Part shown: positions 6,824 through 14,173 of the stretch, in pieces
Numbering within the stretch: position 1 is the stretch's first letter
How the letters are laid out: every line of letters starts with the position of its first letter
Assembly: GCA_948496895.1 (NCBI GenBank)
Contig: CAOOJO010000028.1
Span: forward strand, 1-14,237
DNA length: 14,237 bases
Origin: an uncultured Acetatifactor sp.
GTDB taxonomy: Bacteria > Bacillota > Clostridia > Lachnospirales > Lachnospiraceae
Reading direction: 5' to 3'
The notes under the pieces: model-generated
Seen by the model: the letters and a program-made list of their open reading frames with translations, nothing else
What the model was told of the DNA's origin: nothing
Database searches by the model: none
Position numbers and translations under genes: made by a program

Positions 6824-7957
6824 ATGCAGCTAAACGAAAAAGAGACCAAATGGGCCCAGGAGACCCTGGACAGGGTGGCCCACAAGCTGGAGAAGGTGGC
6901 ACAGCGGTCAAAGGACAAGATTCCCTACACCACCCTTCACGGCGTCCATGACGACAAATCGGGGAAGGAGATCGGCTGGTGGACCAACGGCTTCTGGGGC
7001 GGTATGATGTGGCAGATGTACGCCCTGACCGGAAAGGAGTTCTACAAGGAAATCGCCGAGGACAACGAGCGCAAGCTGGACGCCTGCCTGATGGACATCA
7101 ACAGGCTCGACCACGACAACGGCTTCCGGTGGCTCCCCACGGCCGTGGCGGACTATCGCATGACGAAGAACCCGGCCTCCCGGAACAGAGGCCTGCTGGC
7201 CGCCTGCAACCTGGCCGGGCGCTTCAACAACCGGGGCAACTTCATCCGGGCCTGGAATGACTGGGGGCCGGACGACCACAGGGGATGGGCGATCATCGAC
7301 TGCATGATGAACCTGCCCCTTCTGTACTGGGCCAGCCAGGAGACCGGCGACCCCAGGTTCTCCCAGATAGCCGTGAGCCACGCCAACACCGCAAGCAAAA
7401 GCTTCATCCGCGGGGACGGCTCCTCCAACCACATCGTGGAGTTCGACCTAGAGACCGGCGAGATGGTGAAAAGCTACGGCGGCCAGGGCTTCGGGGAAGG
7501 CTCCTCCTGGACCAGGGGCCAGAGCTGGGCGCTGTACGGCTTTACCTTGAGCCACCTGCATACCAAGGACCCGGCCTACCTGGCCACCGCCGAGCGTGTG
7601 GCGAATTACTTCATCGCCAACATCCCGGAGAGCGGCTTCATCCCCGTGGACTTCCGCCAGCCCCTGGACGTGGCCCTGGAGGACTCCACGGCGGCTGCCA
7701 TCGCCTCCTGCGGCCTGATAGAGCTGGCCAAGCTGAAGGAAGGGAGACAAAGCAGGATCTACCTGTCGGCGGCCCTGAAGATGCTGGAGGCCCTGGCGGA
7801 GGAGCGGGTGCGCTGGAACGAGGAGGAGGACAACCTGTTGGAGAAATGCACCGCGGCCTACCACGACCAGGAGCATGAGTTCTCCATCATCTACGGAGAC
7901 TACTATTTCCTGGAGGCGCTGATGAAGCTGAACGGCAAGGAGCTGTTCATCTGGTAA
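6824..7957 (+). CDS. GH88 unsaturated glucuronyl hydrolase
   Basis: This cytosolic hydrolase (377 residues, no signal peptide) removes the 4,5-unsaturated uronic acid that polysaccharide lyases leave at the non-reducing end of oligosaccharides. The two catalytic acids of the family, Asp88 and Asp149 in the Bacillus sp. GL1 enzyme, correspond to Asp98 in DHDNGF and Asp159 in AIIDCMMNLPLLYW, with the same 61-residue separation. His203, Gln221 and Arg231 also fall at the +10 positions of known active-site residues, and Trp52 at that of Trp42. SSWTRGQSWALYGF, DSTAAAIAS and the C-terminal IYGDYYFLEAL are further family hallmarks. These favour GH88 over the related GH105. AAGGAGAGG precedes the ATG. 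It lies 195 bases before the importer but behind a strong hairpin terminator. The natural glycan (pectic, xanthan/gellan or glycosaminoglycan) cannot be fixed from the sequence. Confidence 0.93.
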   Translation: MQLNEKETKWAQETLDRVAHKLEKVAQRSKDKIPYTTLHGVHDDKSGKEIGWWTNGFWGGMMWQMYALTGKEFYKEIAEDNERKLDACLMDINRLDHDNGFRWLPTAVADYRMTKNPASRNRGLLAACNLAGRFNNRGNFIRAWNDWGPDDHRGWAIIDCMMNLPLLYWASQETGDPRFSQIAVSHANTASKSFIRGDGSSNHIVEFDLETGEMVKSYGGQGFGEGSSWTRGQSWALYGFTLSHLHTKDPAYLATAERVANYFIANIPESGFIPVDFRQPLDVALEDSTAAAIASCGLIELAKLKEGRQSRIYLSAALKMLEALAEERVRWNEEEDNLLEKCTAAYHDQEHEFSIIYGDYYFLEALMKLNGKELFIW

Positions 7958-7998
7958 AAACTGTTCTTTCTCCACAAAACAAATTTTACAAAATCAAT

Positions 7999-8061
7999 AT
8001 AAAAGTGATCATATTTCCAATGGATACAGTCGAAATTGGAAATGGATCACTTTTATTTTTT
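7999..8061 (+). terminator. Long interrupted hairpin with T tract
   Basis: ATAAAAGTGATC (7999-8010) pairs perfectly with GATCACTTTTAT (8045-8056). Inside it TTTCCAAT (8014-8021) pairs with ATTGGAAA (8035-8042) around a 13-base loop, with a small asymmetric internal bulge between the stems. The outer stem runs into six T (8056-8061). This is a plausible terminator for GH88 on the plus strand. The unusual length and low GC also allow a role as an operator or RNA leader for the importer operon. Confidence 0.65.
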
Positions 8062-8102
8062 GACAATATCACATAGAACGATTTTGGTAAAAATGATAAA
8101 AT
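8060..8102 (+). promoter_or_regulatory. Candidate promoter region of the importer operon
   Basis: This AT-rich stretch has a perfect TTGACA at 8060-8065, directly after the hairpin T tract, and two -10-like boxes: TAAAAA with TGG in front (8088-8093) and TAAAAT (8097-8102). Neither is 16-18 bases from the TTGACA (22 and 31 bases), and the sequence 17 bases before the second is a poor -35. Non-standard spacing is common at promoters driven by AraC-type activators, so control by the regulator at 1907-3136 is possible. Confidence 0.4.
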
Positions 8103-8152
8103 CTACATTATCAACAAATAAAAACTTCATAAACTTGAAGGAGGGCGGGAAT

Positions 8153-9043
8153 ATGTTCAACAAAAAGTTCCTGAAGCATTATTACATAATGCTGATACCG
8201 GCAATCATCTGGCTGGTGCTATTCAACATTGTGCCCATGGTGGGCATCGTGATGGCGTTCGAGGACTTCAACCCGGGACTGGGCATGTGGAAGTCGCCGT
8301 TCATCGGATTCGCAAACTTCGAGTACATGTTCCAGATGAGCGACATCAGACAGGTCATGACAAATACCATCGTGATTGCGGTGGGCAAGATCATCGCGAA
8401 CCTGATCGTGCCTTTGGTGTTCGCAATCCTGCTGAACGAGCTGTGCATCCAGAAGCTGTACAGGCCCATTCAGACAATCGTATATCTCCCTTATTTCCTG
8501 TCATGGGTCATCCTGGCGAAGATTGTGCTGAACATCTTCGGCTACGTGGGCCCCATCAACTCGGTGATCAACTTCTTCGGCGGAGAGAGCGTGAACTTCT
8601 TCGGCATAGACAGCATGTTCCGGCCCCTGGTCATCGGCACGGACATCTGGAAGAACTTCGGCTATAACGCGATCATCTACCTGGCCACCATGCTGGGAAT
8701 CGCCCCCGAGCTCTACGAGGCGGCGGCGGTGGACGGCGCGGGGCGCTTCAAGCGGATCTGGCACATCACCCTGCCGGGCATCAAGATGACGGTGGCGCTG
8801 CTGGCGATCCTGTCCCTGGGCAATGTGCTGAACGCAGGCTTCGACCAGATTTTCAACCTGTACAATCCCCTGGTGTACTCCACGGGCGACATCCTGGACA
8901 CCTGGGTGTACAGAGCCGGTCTCATCAACCTGCAGTTCTCTCTGGCTACCGCGGTAGGTCTGTTGAAGTCGGTGGTAAGCTTCGTGCTGATTACCCTGGG
9001 ATACTGGATGGCAGATAAGTTCGCGGGATATAAATTATTCTAG
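8153..9043 (+). CDS. Carbohydrate ABC transporter permease, LplB type
   Basis: This 296-residue inner permease of a binding-protein-dependent sugar importer (MalF-like half) has about six membrane segments, beginning with IMLIPAIIWLVLFNIVPMVG. It contains the cytoplasmic EAA loop at about 189-210 (EAAAVDGAGRFKRIWHITLP), which docks the ATPase. The frame is open upstream to 8036, but the ATG at 8153 has AAGGAGGG eight bases upstream and starts with the typical short basic N-terminus before the first membrane helix, so this start is chosen. It is the first gene of a three-gene importer operon, with the second permease 15 bases downstream. No ATPase is encoded here; LplB/LplC/YtcP-type systems usually share an MsmX-like ATPase in trans. 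Confidence 0.95.
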   Translation: MFNKKFLKHYYIMLIPAIIWLVLFNIVPMVGIVMAFEDFNPGLGMWKSPFIGFANFEYMFQMSDIRQVMTNTIVIAVGKIIANLIVPLVFAILLNELCIQKLYRPIQTIVYLPYFLSWVILAKIVLNIFGYVGPINSVINFFGGESVNFFGIDSMFRPLVIGTDIWKNFGYNAIIYLATMLGIAPELYEAAAVDGAGRFKRIWHITLPGIKMTVALLAILSLGNVLNAGFDQIFNLYNPLVYSTGDILDTWVYRAGLINLQFSLATAVGLLKSVVSFVLITLGYWMADKFAGYKLF

Positions 9044-9058
9044 TTAAAGGAGGGCATC

Positions 9059-9946
9059 ATGAATATCAAAGATAATTCCGTAGGATCGAAAATATTTGAT
9101 GTGATAAATGTCATCGTACTGGTGATCATCGGCCTGCTCTGCCTCCTGCCTCTGTGGTACGTGCTCTGTGTATCCCTGAGCGCCAAGGACGCGGTCAATG
9201 CCGGACTGGTATCCTTCTGGCCCGTGGGCTTCAATGTGGACTCCTATAAGAAGATTGTAGGCGAGGGCGCTTTCTTCCGCGCTTTCTGGAACTCCATCTG
9301 CAGGGTGGTGCTGGGGACACTGGTGAGCCTGGGCTGCATCCTGATGGCGGCCTACCCCCTTTCCAGGACCAAGACCCAGTTCCCCAAGAGGAACATGTTC
9401 ATGTGGCTTTTGATCTTCTGCATGCTGTTCAACGGCGGTACGGTGCCCTGGTACCTGACCATGCGCAACTACAAGCTGATTGACAATATCTGGGGCCTGG
9501 TGCTGGCAGGCGGGCTTCCGGTGTATAATGTGATACTGGCCATGAACTTCTTCAAGAACCTCCCCTCCGAGCTGGAGGAGGCGGCGCTGGTGGACGGAGC
9601 CGGCCCCTGGAGGATATGGGCATCCATTTATGTGCCCCTGGCCAAACCCAGCATCGCCACCATTACCCTGTTCACCATCGTGGGCTACTGGAACGAGTTC
9701 TTCCAGGGCCTGGTGCTGAGCACCAAGGAAGCCAGCTATCCCTTGCAGACCTACATCCAGCAGATGGTGGTGACCCTGGACTACTCCACCATGAATGCAG
9801 AGCAGATTGCCGCTGCCTCCAAGCTGAACAACCAGTCCCTGGACGCGGCGAAGATTTTCATCGCCATGGTGCCCGTGCTGATTGTGTATCCGTTCCTGCA
9901 GAAATATTTCGTCAAAGGTATTACTTTGGGTTCCGTGAAGGGTTAA
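9059..9946 (+). CDS. Carbohydrate ABC transporter permease, LplC/YtcP type
   Basis: This second permease half (295 residues, MalG-like) has about six membrane segments, starting with VINVIVLVIIGLLCLLPLWYV. Its EAA loop is at about 171-197 (ELEEAALVDGAGPWRIWAS, then IYVPLAKP). AAAGGAGGG precedes the ATG, and the gene begins 15 bases after the first permease stop, so translation is probably coupled. It ends with the GITLGSVKG tail common in the family. Together with the upstream permease it forms the transmembrane channel for the lipoprotein-delivered sugar. Confidence 0.95.
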   Translation: MNIKDNSVGSKIFDVINVIVLVIIGLLCLLPLWYVLCVSLSAKDAVNAGLVSFWPVGFNVDSYKKIVGEGAFFRAFWNSICRVVLGTLVSLGCILMAAYPLSRTKTQFPKRNMFMWLLIFCMLFNGGTVPWYLTMRNYKLIDNIWGLVLAGGLPVYNVILAMNFFKNLPSELEEAALVDGAGPWRIWASIYVPLAKPSIATITLFTIVGYWNEFFQGLVLSTKEASYPLQTYIQQMVVTLDYSTMNAEQIAAASKLNNQSLDAAKIFIAMVPVLIVYPFLQKYFVKGITLGSVKG

Positions 9947-10002
9947 GTGCGCCCCGGAAGGAATCCGAATCAAAATACAAATAAAAAATGGAGGGAAGTA
10001 TT

Positions 10003-11796
10003 ATGAAATTGAAAAAGCTTGTTTCACTCATGTTAGTCGGGACCATGGCTCTGGGCATGACTGCATGCGGCGGCAGCGACAACAGCAGCAGCGCGCCTGA
10101 ATCCGGCGAAGAGTCTTCCGCGGCTCCCCAGGAGTCCAGTGAGGAGTCCGAGGCGGGCGGAGAGGAATCCGATGCCGGACAGGAGTCTGAGGCAGGAGAA
10201 GGCTCCGAGGAAGGCGGCCAGGCAGCTGCTGGTGATTCCAAGGCCCTGCAGCCTTTTGCCGAGACCGTTACCATCAAGATGGGCCACGGCCTGGATCCCA
10301 ATACCTCTTTCGCGGAGGGGGAATCTCTTGAGAACAGCCGTTATCTGCAATGGCTGAAAGAGGACCTGAATATCGATGTGCAGTATGACTGGATCTGCTC
10401 CAACACGGACTTCGGGCAGAAAATCAATCTCTGCATCGCGTCAAACACACTGCCTGACGCAATGAATGTGGGCCAGACACAATACCTGGCTATGCTGAAA
10501 TACGACCAGATTCAGCCCCTGACGGCTGTGTTTGAAGAGTATGCTTCCGACAGGCTGAAGCAGTACGTCCATTCCGGCGGCGATGCCCTGATGGATGCCA
10601 TCTCCGTGGACGGTGAGATGTATGCCATCCCTGCGCCCAACCTGACGGCCAGCGGCGTGAACACCATGTGGATTCGCCAGGACTGGCTGGATGAGCTGAA
10701 CCTGGAGGTTCCCAAGACTGTTGACGAGGTCTTCGATGTGGCGAAGAAGTTCGTGGAGGCCAAGCTGGGCGGCGACAATACGATTGGCATCGTAGGCCCT
10801 GCCTCCGGCGACCAGTTGATTGCCGTAGGACAGAACCGCTGGGGATTGGATCCCATCTTTGGCGCTTTTGAGTCCTATCCTGAGTATTGGCTCCAGGGCG
10901 ATGACGGCAAGGTGGAGTACGGCTCCGTACAGCCCCAGACCAAGGAAGCCCTGGCGAAGCTGGCTGAGATGTATGCTGCCGGCGTAATCGACCCTGAAGT
11001 ATTCGTAAGAAGCGATGCCCTTGAGCCTGTGACCGCAGGCAGGGCCGGCATCTTCTTCGGACCCTGGTGGTGCGGCTATACCGTGGACAGCGTGACCCTG
11101 GACGGCAGCCAGGAATGGGCGGCCTACATGGCTCCTCTGGCAGGCGACGGGAAGTTCTACTCTCCCATGTCCGATCCTACCACCCAGTATGTATGCGTCC
11201 GCAAGGGCTATGAGCATCCGGAAGCGGCAGTGCAGATCATCAACTACCTGATTGCTTACGAGCAGGATTGGATTAACGAGGGCAAGATTGCGGATACTTC
11301 CACTTCCGCCGTGTATCCTCTGTTCAACGTGTACGACAACGCTGACGAAATCGAGTATTCCTATGAGTGGCTGAAGAAGTTCAACTTGGGCGAGGTGAAG
11401 AAGGAAGACATCGACACCACCGGCCGTAAGCTGCTGAAGGGCGACCTGGATGCCATCGAAGTGCTGAAGAAGGATCCTAAGGACGACTTCTCCCTGGAGT
11501 ACTGGGATTTGGAGAATGAAATCGCGGATTCCAACATTCCTCGTCTGGTATCCATCATGGTAGGCGCAAGGCCTCTTATGGAGGAAGGCTATGAGCCCAT
11601 CTACAATGTGTTCAGCGGCCAGACGGACACCATGGCTACCAAGTGGGCGAACCTGCAGAAGCTGGAGGAGGAGACCTTCGCGAAGATCATCCTGGGCCAG
11701 GCTCCCATCGAGGAGTTCGACAGCTTCGTGGAGAAGTGGTACGCTGAGGGCGGCCAGGAAATCGTTGACGAAGTCACGGCAGCCGTGAACGAATAA
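10003..11796 (+). CDS. Extracellular sugar-binding lipoprotein of the importer
   Basis: This is the membrane-anchored solute-binding protein (597 residues) that captures the substrate for the two permeases. The N-terminus is a lipoprotein signal, MKLKKLVSLMLVGTMALG followed by MTAC, with the lipidated Cys at 22. An acidic, low-complexity Ser/Glu/Gly/Ala linker of about 55 residues follows (about 23-78). The rest is an LplA/LipO-like family 1 binding fold, for example the NTMWIRQDWLDELNLEVPKT segment. An in-frame ATG at 9988 exists, but its codons overlap the GGAGGG ribosome site that serves ATG 10003, so the shorter form is chosen. The size, over 500 residues, is usual for oligosaccharide binders in this subfamily. 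The gene is last in the operon, 56 bases after the second permease, and a terminator follows. The ligand is not readable from the sequence. Confidence 0.94.
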   Translation: MKLKKLVSLMLVGTMALGMTACGGSDNSSSAPESGEESSAAPQESSEESEAGGEESDAGQESEAGEGSEEGGQAAAGDSKALQPFAETVTIKMGHGLDPNTSFAEGESLENSRYLQWLKEDLNIDVQYDWICSNTDFGQKINLCIASNTLPDAMNVGQTQYLAMLKYDQIQPLTAVFEEYASDRLKQYVHSGGDALMDAISVDGEMYAIPAPNLTASGVNTMWIRQDWLDELNLEVPKTVDEVFDVAKKFVEAKLGGDNTIGIVGPASGDQLIAVGQNRWGLDPIFGAFESYPEYWLQGDDGKVEYGSVQPQTKEALAKLAEMYAAGVIDPEVFVRSDALEPVTAGRAGIFFGPWWCGYTVDSVTLDGSQEWAAYMAPLAGDGKFYSPMSDPTTQYVCVRKGYEHPEAAVQIINYLIAYEQDWINEGKIADTSTSAVYPLFNVYDNADEIEYSYEWLKKFNLGEVKKEDIDTTGRKLLKGDLDAIEVLKKDPKDDFSLEYWDLENEIADSNIPRLVSIMVGARPLMEEGYEPIYNVFSGQTDTMATKWANLQKLEEETFAKIILGQAPIEEFDSFVEKWYAEGGQEIVDEVTAAVNE

Positions 11797-11811
11797 GCAT
11801 TTCTCAGACGA

Positions 11812-11846
11812 GGCGGCGGGGAGTTTTCTCCCGCCGCCGTTTGTTT
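11812..11846 (+). terminator. Intrinsic terminator after the importer operon
   Basis: GGCGGCGGG(G)AG at 11812-11823 and CTCCCGCCGCC at 11828-11838 form an 11-bp GC stem with a single bulged G and a TTTT loop. GTTTGTTT follows immediately. It lies 16 bases after the binding-protein stop and separates the importer from the GH13 gene. Confidence 0.88.
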
Positions 11847-11895
11847 ATCAGGGATTCCTTATTGACAAATAGAATGGACAGAGATGGAGGACGAG

Positions 11896-13224
11896 ATGGC
11901 AGCAAATACCAATATTGAACTGAGACAGAAAATGATGTATTCCCTGTTCGTCAGGAACCACACCCCGGAGGGAACCTTCGCGGCGGTGGAGAAGGACCTG
12001 GACCGCATCCAGGCCCTGGGCACGGACATCATCTGGTTCATGCCCATACAGCCCACGGGCGAGCTGAACCGGAAGGGGAAGGACGGGAGCCCCTATGCCA
12101 TAAAGGACTACCGGAAGGTGGATCCTGCCCTGGGCACCATGGAGGACTTCAGGCACCTGACGGACGAAATCCACAGGCGGGGCATGCAGTGCATCCTGGA
12201 CGTGGTGTACAACCACACGTCGCCGGATTCCTGGCTGATAGAGAACCATCCGGACTGGTTCAAGCGCGACGCCCAGGGGAACACCGTGACCCTGGTGCCC
12301 GACTGGAGCGACATCGCGGATCTGGACTACACGAAGGAGGGGCTGTGGCGGTACCAGATCGACACCCTGAAGATGTGGGCCGAGATGGTGGACGGCTTCC
12401 GCTGCGACGTGGCGCCCAGGGTGCCGATCGAATTCTGGCGGCAGGCCAGGGAAGAGGTGGAGCAGGTCCGCCCCGGGGCCATCTGGCTGGCGGAATCCAC
12501 GGAGAAGCATTTCATCAAATTCATCCGCAGCCAGGGAGGGTACTGTGCCTCGGACTCCCAGCTTTACGAGGCGTTCGACATCTGCTATGATTATGACATC
12601 TGGATGAGCTTCCTGCGCTATGTGAAGAAGGGCTCCACATTCCCGCTGTCCCTCTACCTGGACGAGATCGAGAAGCAGGAGGGCACCTACCCGGAGAATT
12701 TCGTGAAGCTGCGCTGCCTGGAGAACCACGACCAGGAGCGGATCGCCCACCATCTGGGGGAGGATAAGCAGTCCATCCTGAACTGGACGGCCTTTAGCTT
12801 CCTGCTGAAGGGCACGGCCTTCGTCTATGCGGGACAGGAGTGCATGATCTCCCACAGGCCAAGCATCTTCGACAAGGACGCCACGGATTTCGCAGGCGGG
12901 GAGGACATCTCCGGATTCATCGCCAGGTGCGCGAAGATTAAGAAGCAGGAGCTTTCGGCGGACGGCATCTATGGCAGCTTCGGGGATGATGACAGGAATG
13001 TAGCATACCTGTGGTGCAAGATGGGCCGGGAGTGCGTGGTGGGCATCTTCAGCCTGAAGGGCTACCGGGGAGAGATTGCCGCCCACATCGCGGACGGCGG
13101 CTATGAGAACCTGCTGACGGAGGAACTGGTCAGCGTGTCCGACGGAAAGCTCACCCATGACGGTACGCCGATCGTCATCAAATTGGACACGGACAGCCTT
13201 CTGGAAAAAGAGATGCGGATGTAG
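11896..13224 (+). CDS. GH13 alpha-amylase-family glycoside hydrolase, cytosolic
   Basis: This retaining alpha-glucan-type enzyme (442 residues) has a (beta/alpha)8 barrel and only a short C-terminal beta domain. All four conserved GH13 regions are present: DVVYNHT (102-108), GFRCDVAPRV with nucleophile Asp171, WLAESTE with acid/base Glu200, and ENHDQER with the transition-state Asp279. No signal peptide is seen, so it would act on imported alpha-linked saccharides. GGAGG five bases upstream selects the ATG at 11896; an earlier ATG at 11884 overlaps that site. The gene follows the importer terminator and lacks an obvious promoter, so read-through or a weak local promoter must drive it. The exact specificity (maltodextrin, sucrose, alpha-glucoside or a transferase) cannot be told from these motifs. 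Confidence 0.9.
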   Translation: MAANTNIELRQKMMYSLFVRNHTPEGTFAAVEKDLDRIQALGTDIIWFMPIQPTGELNRKGKDGSPYAIKDYRKVDPALGTMEDFRHLTDEIHRRGMQCILDVVYNHTSPDSWLIENHPDWFKRDAQGNTVTLVPDWSDIADLDYTKEGLWRYQIDTLKMWAEMVDGFRCDVAPRVPIEFWRQAREEVEQVRPGAIWLAESTEKHFIKFIRSQGGYCASDSQLYEAFDICYDYDIWMSFLRYVKKGSTFPLSLYLDEIEKQEGTYPENFVKLRCLENHDQERIAHHLGEDKQSILNWTAFSFLLKGTAFVYAGQECMISHRPSIFDKDATDFAGGEDISGFIARCAKIKKQELSADGIYGSFGDDDRNVAYLWCKMGRECVVGIFSLKGYRGEIAAHIADGGYENLLTEELVSVSDGKLTHDGTPIVIKLDTDSLLEKEMRM

Positions 13225-13234
13225 AACCCGCCTA

Positions 13235-13264
13235 TTGTGCTGGGAAAAGGGGGTATGGTATAAT
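13235..13264 (+). promoter_or_regulatory. Promoter upstream of the PHP gene, extended -10
   Basis: TTGTGC (13235-13240) and a perfect TATAAT (13259-13264) are 18 bases apart, and TGG directly before the -10 makes it an extended type. Transcription would start near 13271, inside the palindrome at 13266-13289. Confidence 0.6.
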
Positions 13265-13265
13265 A

Positions 13266-13289
13266 TTGACTCAAAGAGCATTGAGTCAA
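13266..13289. promoter_or_regulatory. Perfect palindrome over the start site, likely operator
   Basis: TTGACTCAA and TTGAGTCAA are perfect 9-bp inverted arms separated by AGAGCA. Its position just after TATAAT, covering the predicted +1, is typical of a repressor operator. For a transcript reading in from GH13 it could also fold into a weak hairpin followed by CTTTTGATT and act as a poor terminator. The binding protein is unknown. Confidence 0.55.
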
Positions 13290-13295
13290 CTTTTG

Positions 13296-13323
13296 ATTCC
13301 ATGTGCGCTGGAGCGCACGGAAT
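13296..13323 (+). other. Stem-loop between the palindrome and the PHP gene
   Basis: ATTCC (13296-13300) pairs with GGAAT (13319-13323), and GTGCGC (13303-13308) pairs with GCGCAC (13313-13318) around a TGGA loop, with an unpaired AT on one side. There is no T tract, so it is not a standard terminator. It would sit in the 5' leader of a transcript from the promoter at 13235-13264. Confidence 0.5.
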
Positions 13324-13332
13324 TGGTATACT
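13324..13332 (+). promoter_or_regulatory. Possible second, extended -10 promoter
   Basis: TGG followed by TATACT (13327-13332) forms an extended -10 element about 47 bases before the PHP start. No -35 box is visible at the right distance, because that region is occupied by the stem-loop. Low confidence. Confidence 0.3.
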
Positions 13333-13378
13333 CTTAATATATCAAACCATGCCCCGCCCGAAAAAAGGAAGAGAAGCC

Positions 13379-14173
13379 ATGAATAAAACAACGATCCAAC
13401 GCGTCAACTACCACACCCACTGCGACCGCTGCAGGCATGCCAGGGGGAAAGCGGAAGACTATGTACAGGAAGCCGTCAGGGCAGGCGTGGCCGCCCTGGG
13501 CTTCTCCGACCACATGCCCTTCTATGACGACCGTTTCGGCCTGCGGATGCCCTATCAGGAGCTGGACGAGTACCTGGGGGAGATTACTGCCCTCCGGGAG
13601 GCCTACCGCGACAGCCTGACGATCACCAGGGGCTTCGAGGGCGAATACGTCCGGGAGGACAGGGCCTACTATGAAAAGCTCCTCTCCCGGGGCGACTGCG
13701 ACTACCTTCTGCTGGGCCAGCATTTCTATGAAAAGGCGGACGGGGAGCTGATCAATGTCTATCAGCTAAAGGACACGGAGGACTACGAGATATACGCCGC
13801 CAACATCGTGGAGGCCATGCGCACGGGATACTTCCGCTACGCCGCCCATCCGGACCTGATCTTCTTAAACGATTTCCCCTGGGACGACCACTGCGAGAAG
13901 GCCTGCGACATCATCGTGGAGGGCGCGGTGAGGTACGGCTTCGCCCTGGAGTACAATGCCAACGGCTTCCGCAGGGGTAGGAAGCAATACGTAGACGGCG
14001 AGCGCTACCAGTATCCCCATGACAGGCTCTGGGACAAGGTGAAGGAGGCGGGCCTTTCGGTGTACGTAGGCTCCGACTGCCACGACCCGGAACAGGTCTA
14101 TGACGGGATCGTGGAGATGGCCTACGGGAAGCTGGAGGAGCTGGGGATCGCCGTCAGGACGGACTGGGTATGA
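13379..14173 (+). CDS. PHP-domain phosphatase, histidinol-phosphatase (HisK/HisJ)-like
   Basis: This cytosolic metal-dependent hydrolase (264 residues) belongs to the PHP family. The metal ligands are all present: HTH at 12-14, Asp44-His45 in GFSDHMP, Glu87 in FEGEY, His115 in LGQHFY, His157 in AAHPDL and Asp233-His235 in GSDCHDP. Length and order match HisJ-type L-histidinol-phosphate phosphatases. No other histidine-biosynthesis gene is nearby, so the true substrate may be another phosphomonoester or sugar phosphate. The frame is open back into GH13, but ATG 13379 has AGGAAGAG at a proper distance and begins just before the first metal motif. The stop overlaps the next start as ATGA, indicating translational coupling with the membrane protein that follows. 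Confidence 0.88.
   Translation: MNKTTIQRVNYHTHCDRCRHARGKAEDYVQEAVRAGVAALGFSDHMPFYDDRFGLRMPYQELDEYLGEITALREAYRDSLTITRGFEGEYVREDRAYYEKLLSRGDCDYLLLGQHFYEKADGELINVYQLKDTEDYEIYAANIVEAMRTGYFRYAAHPDLIFLNDFPWDDHCEKACDIIVEGAVRYGFALEYNANGFRRGRKQYVDGERYQYPHDRLWDKVKEAGLSVYVGSDCHDPEQVYDGIVEMAYGKLEELGIAVRTDWV

Noticed and set aside
8036..8152. Longer N-terminus of the first permease
   Set aside because: It would place coding sequence inside the hairpin terminator and the AT-rich promoter region, and the AAGGAGGG site fits ATG 8153.
11862..11867. TTGACA as a -35 box for the GH13 gene
   Set aside because: A -10 box 16-18 bases on would fall on the ribosome site and start codon, and no TATAAT-like sequence is there.
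11848..13302. Open minus-strand frame of 484 codons opposite the GH13 gene
   Set aside because: It mirrors a gene with four conserved GH13 regions, and its protein is a Val/His/Leu/Gln-rich antisense translation with no domain.
13157..13378. Upstream extension of the PHP protein into GH13
   Set aside because: It would be an out-of-frame overlap with GH13 and would cross the palindrome and stem-loop. ATG 13379 has a good ribosome site.
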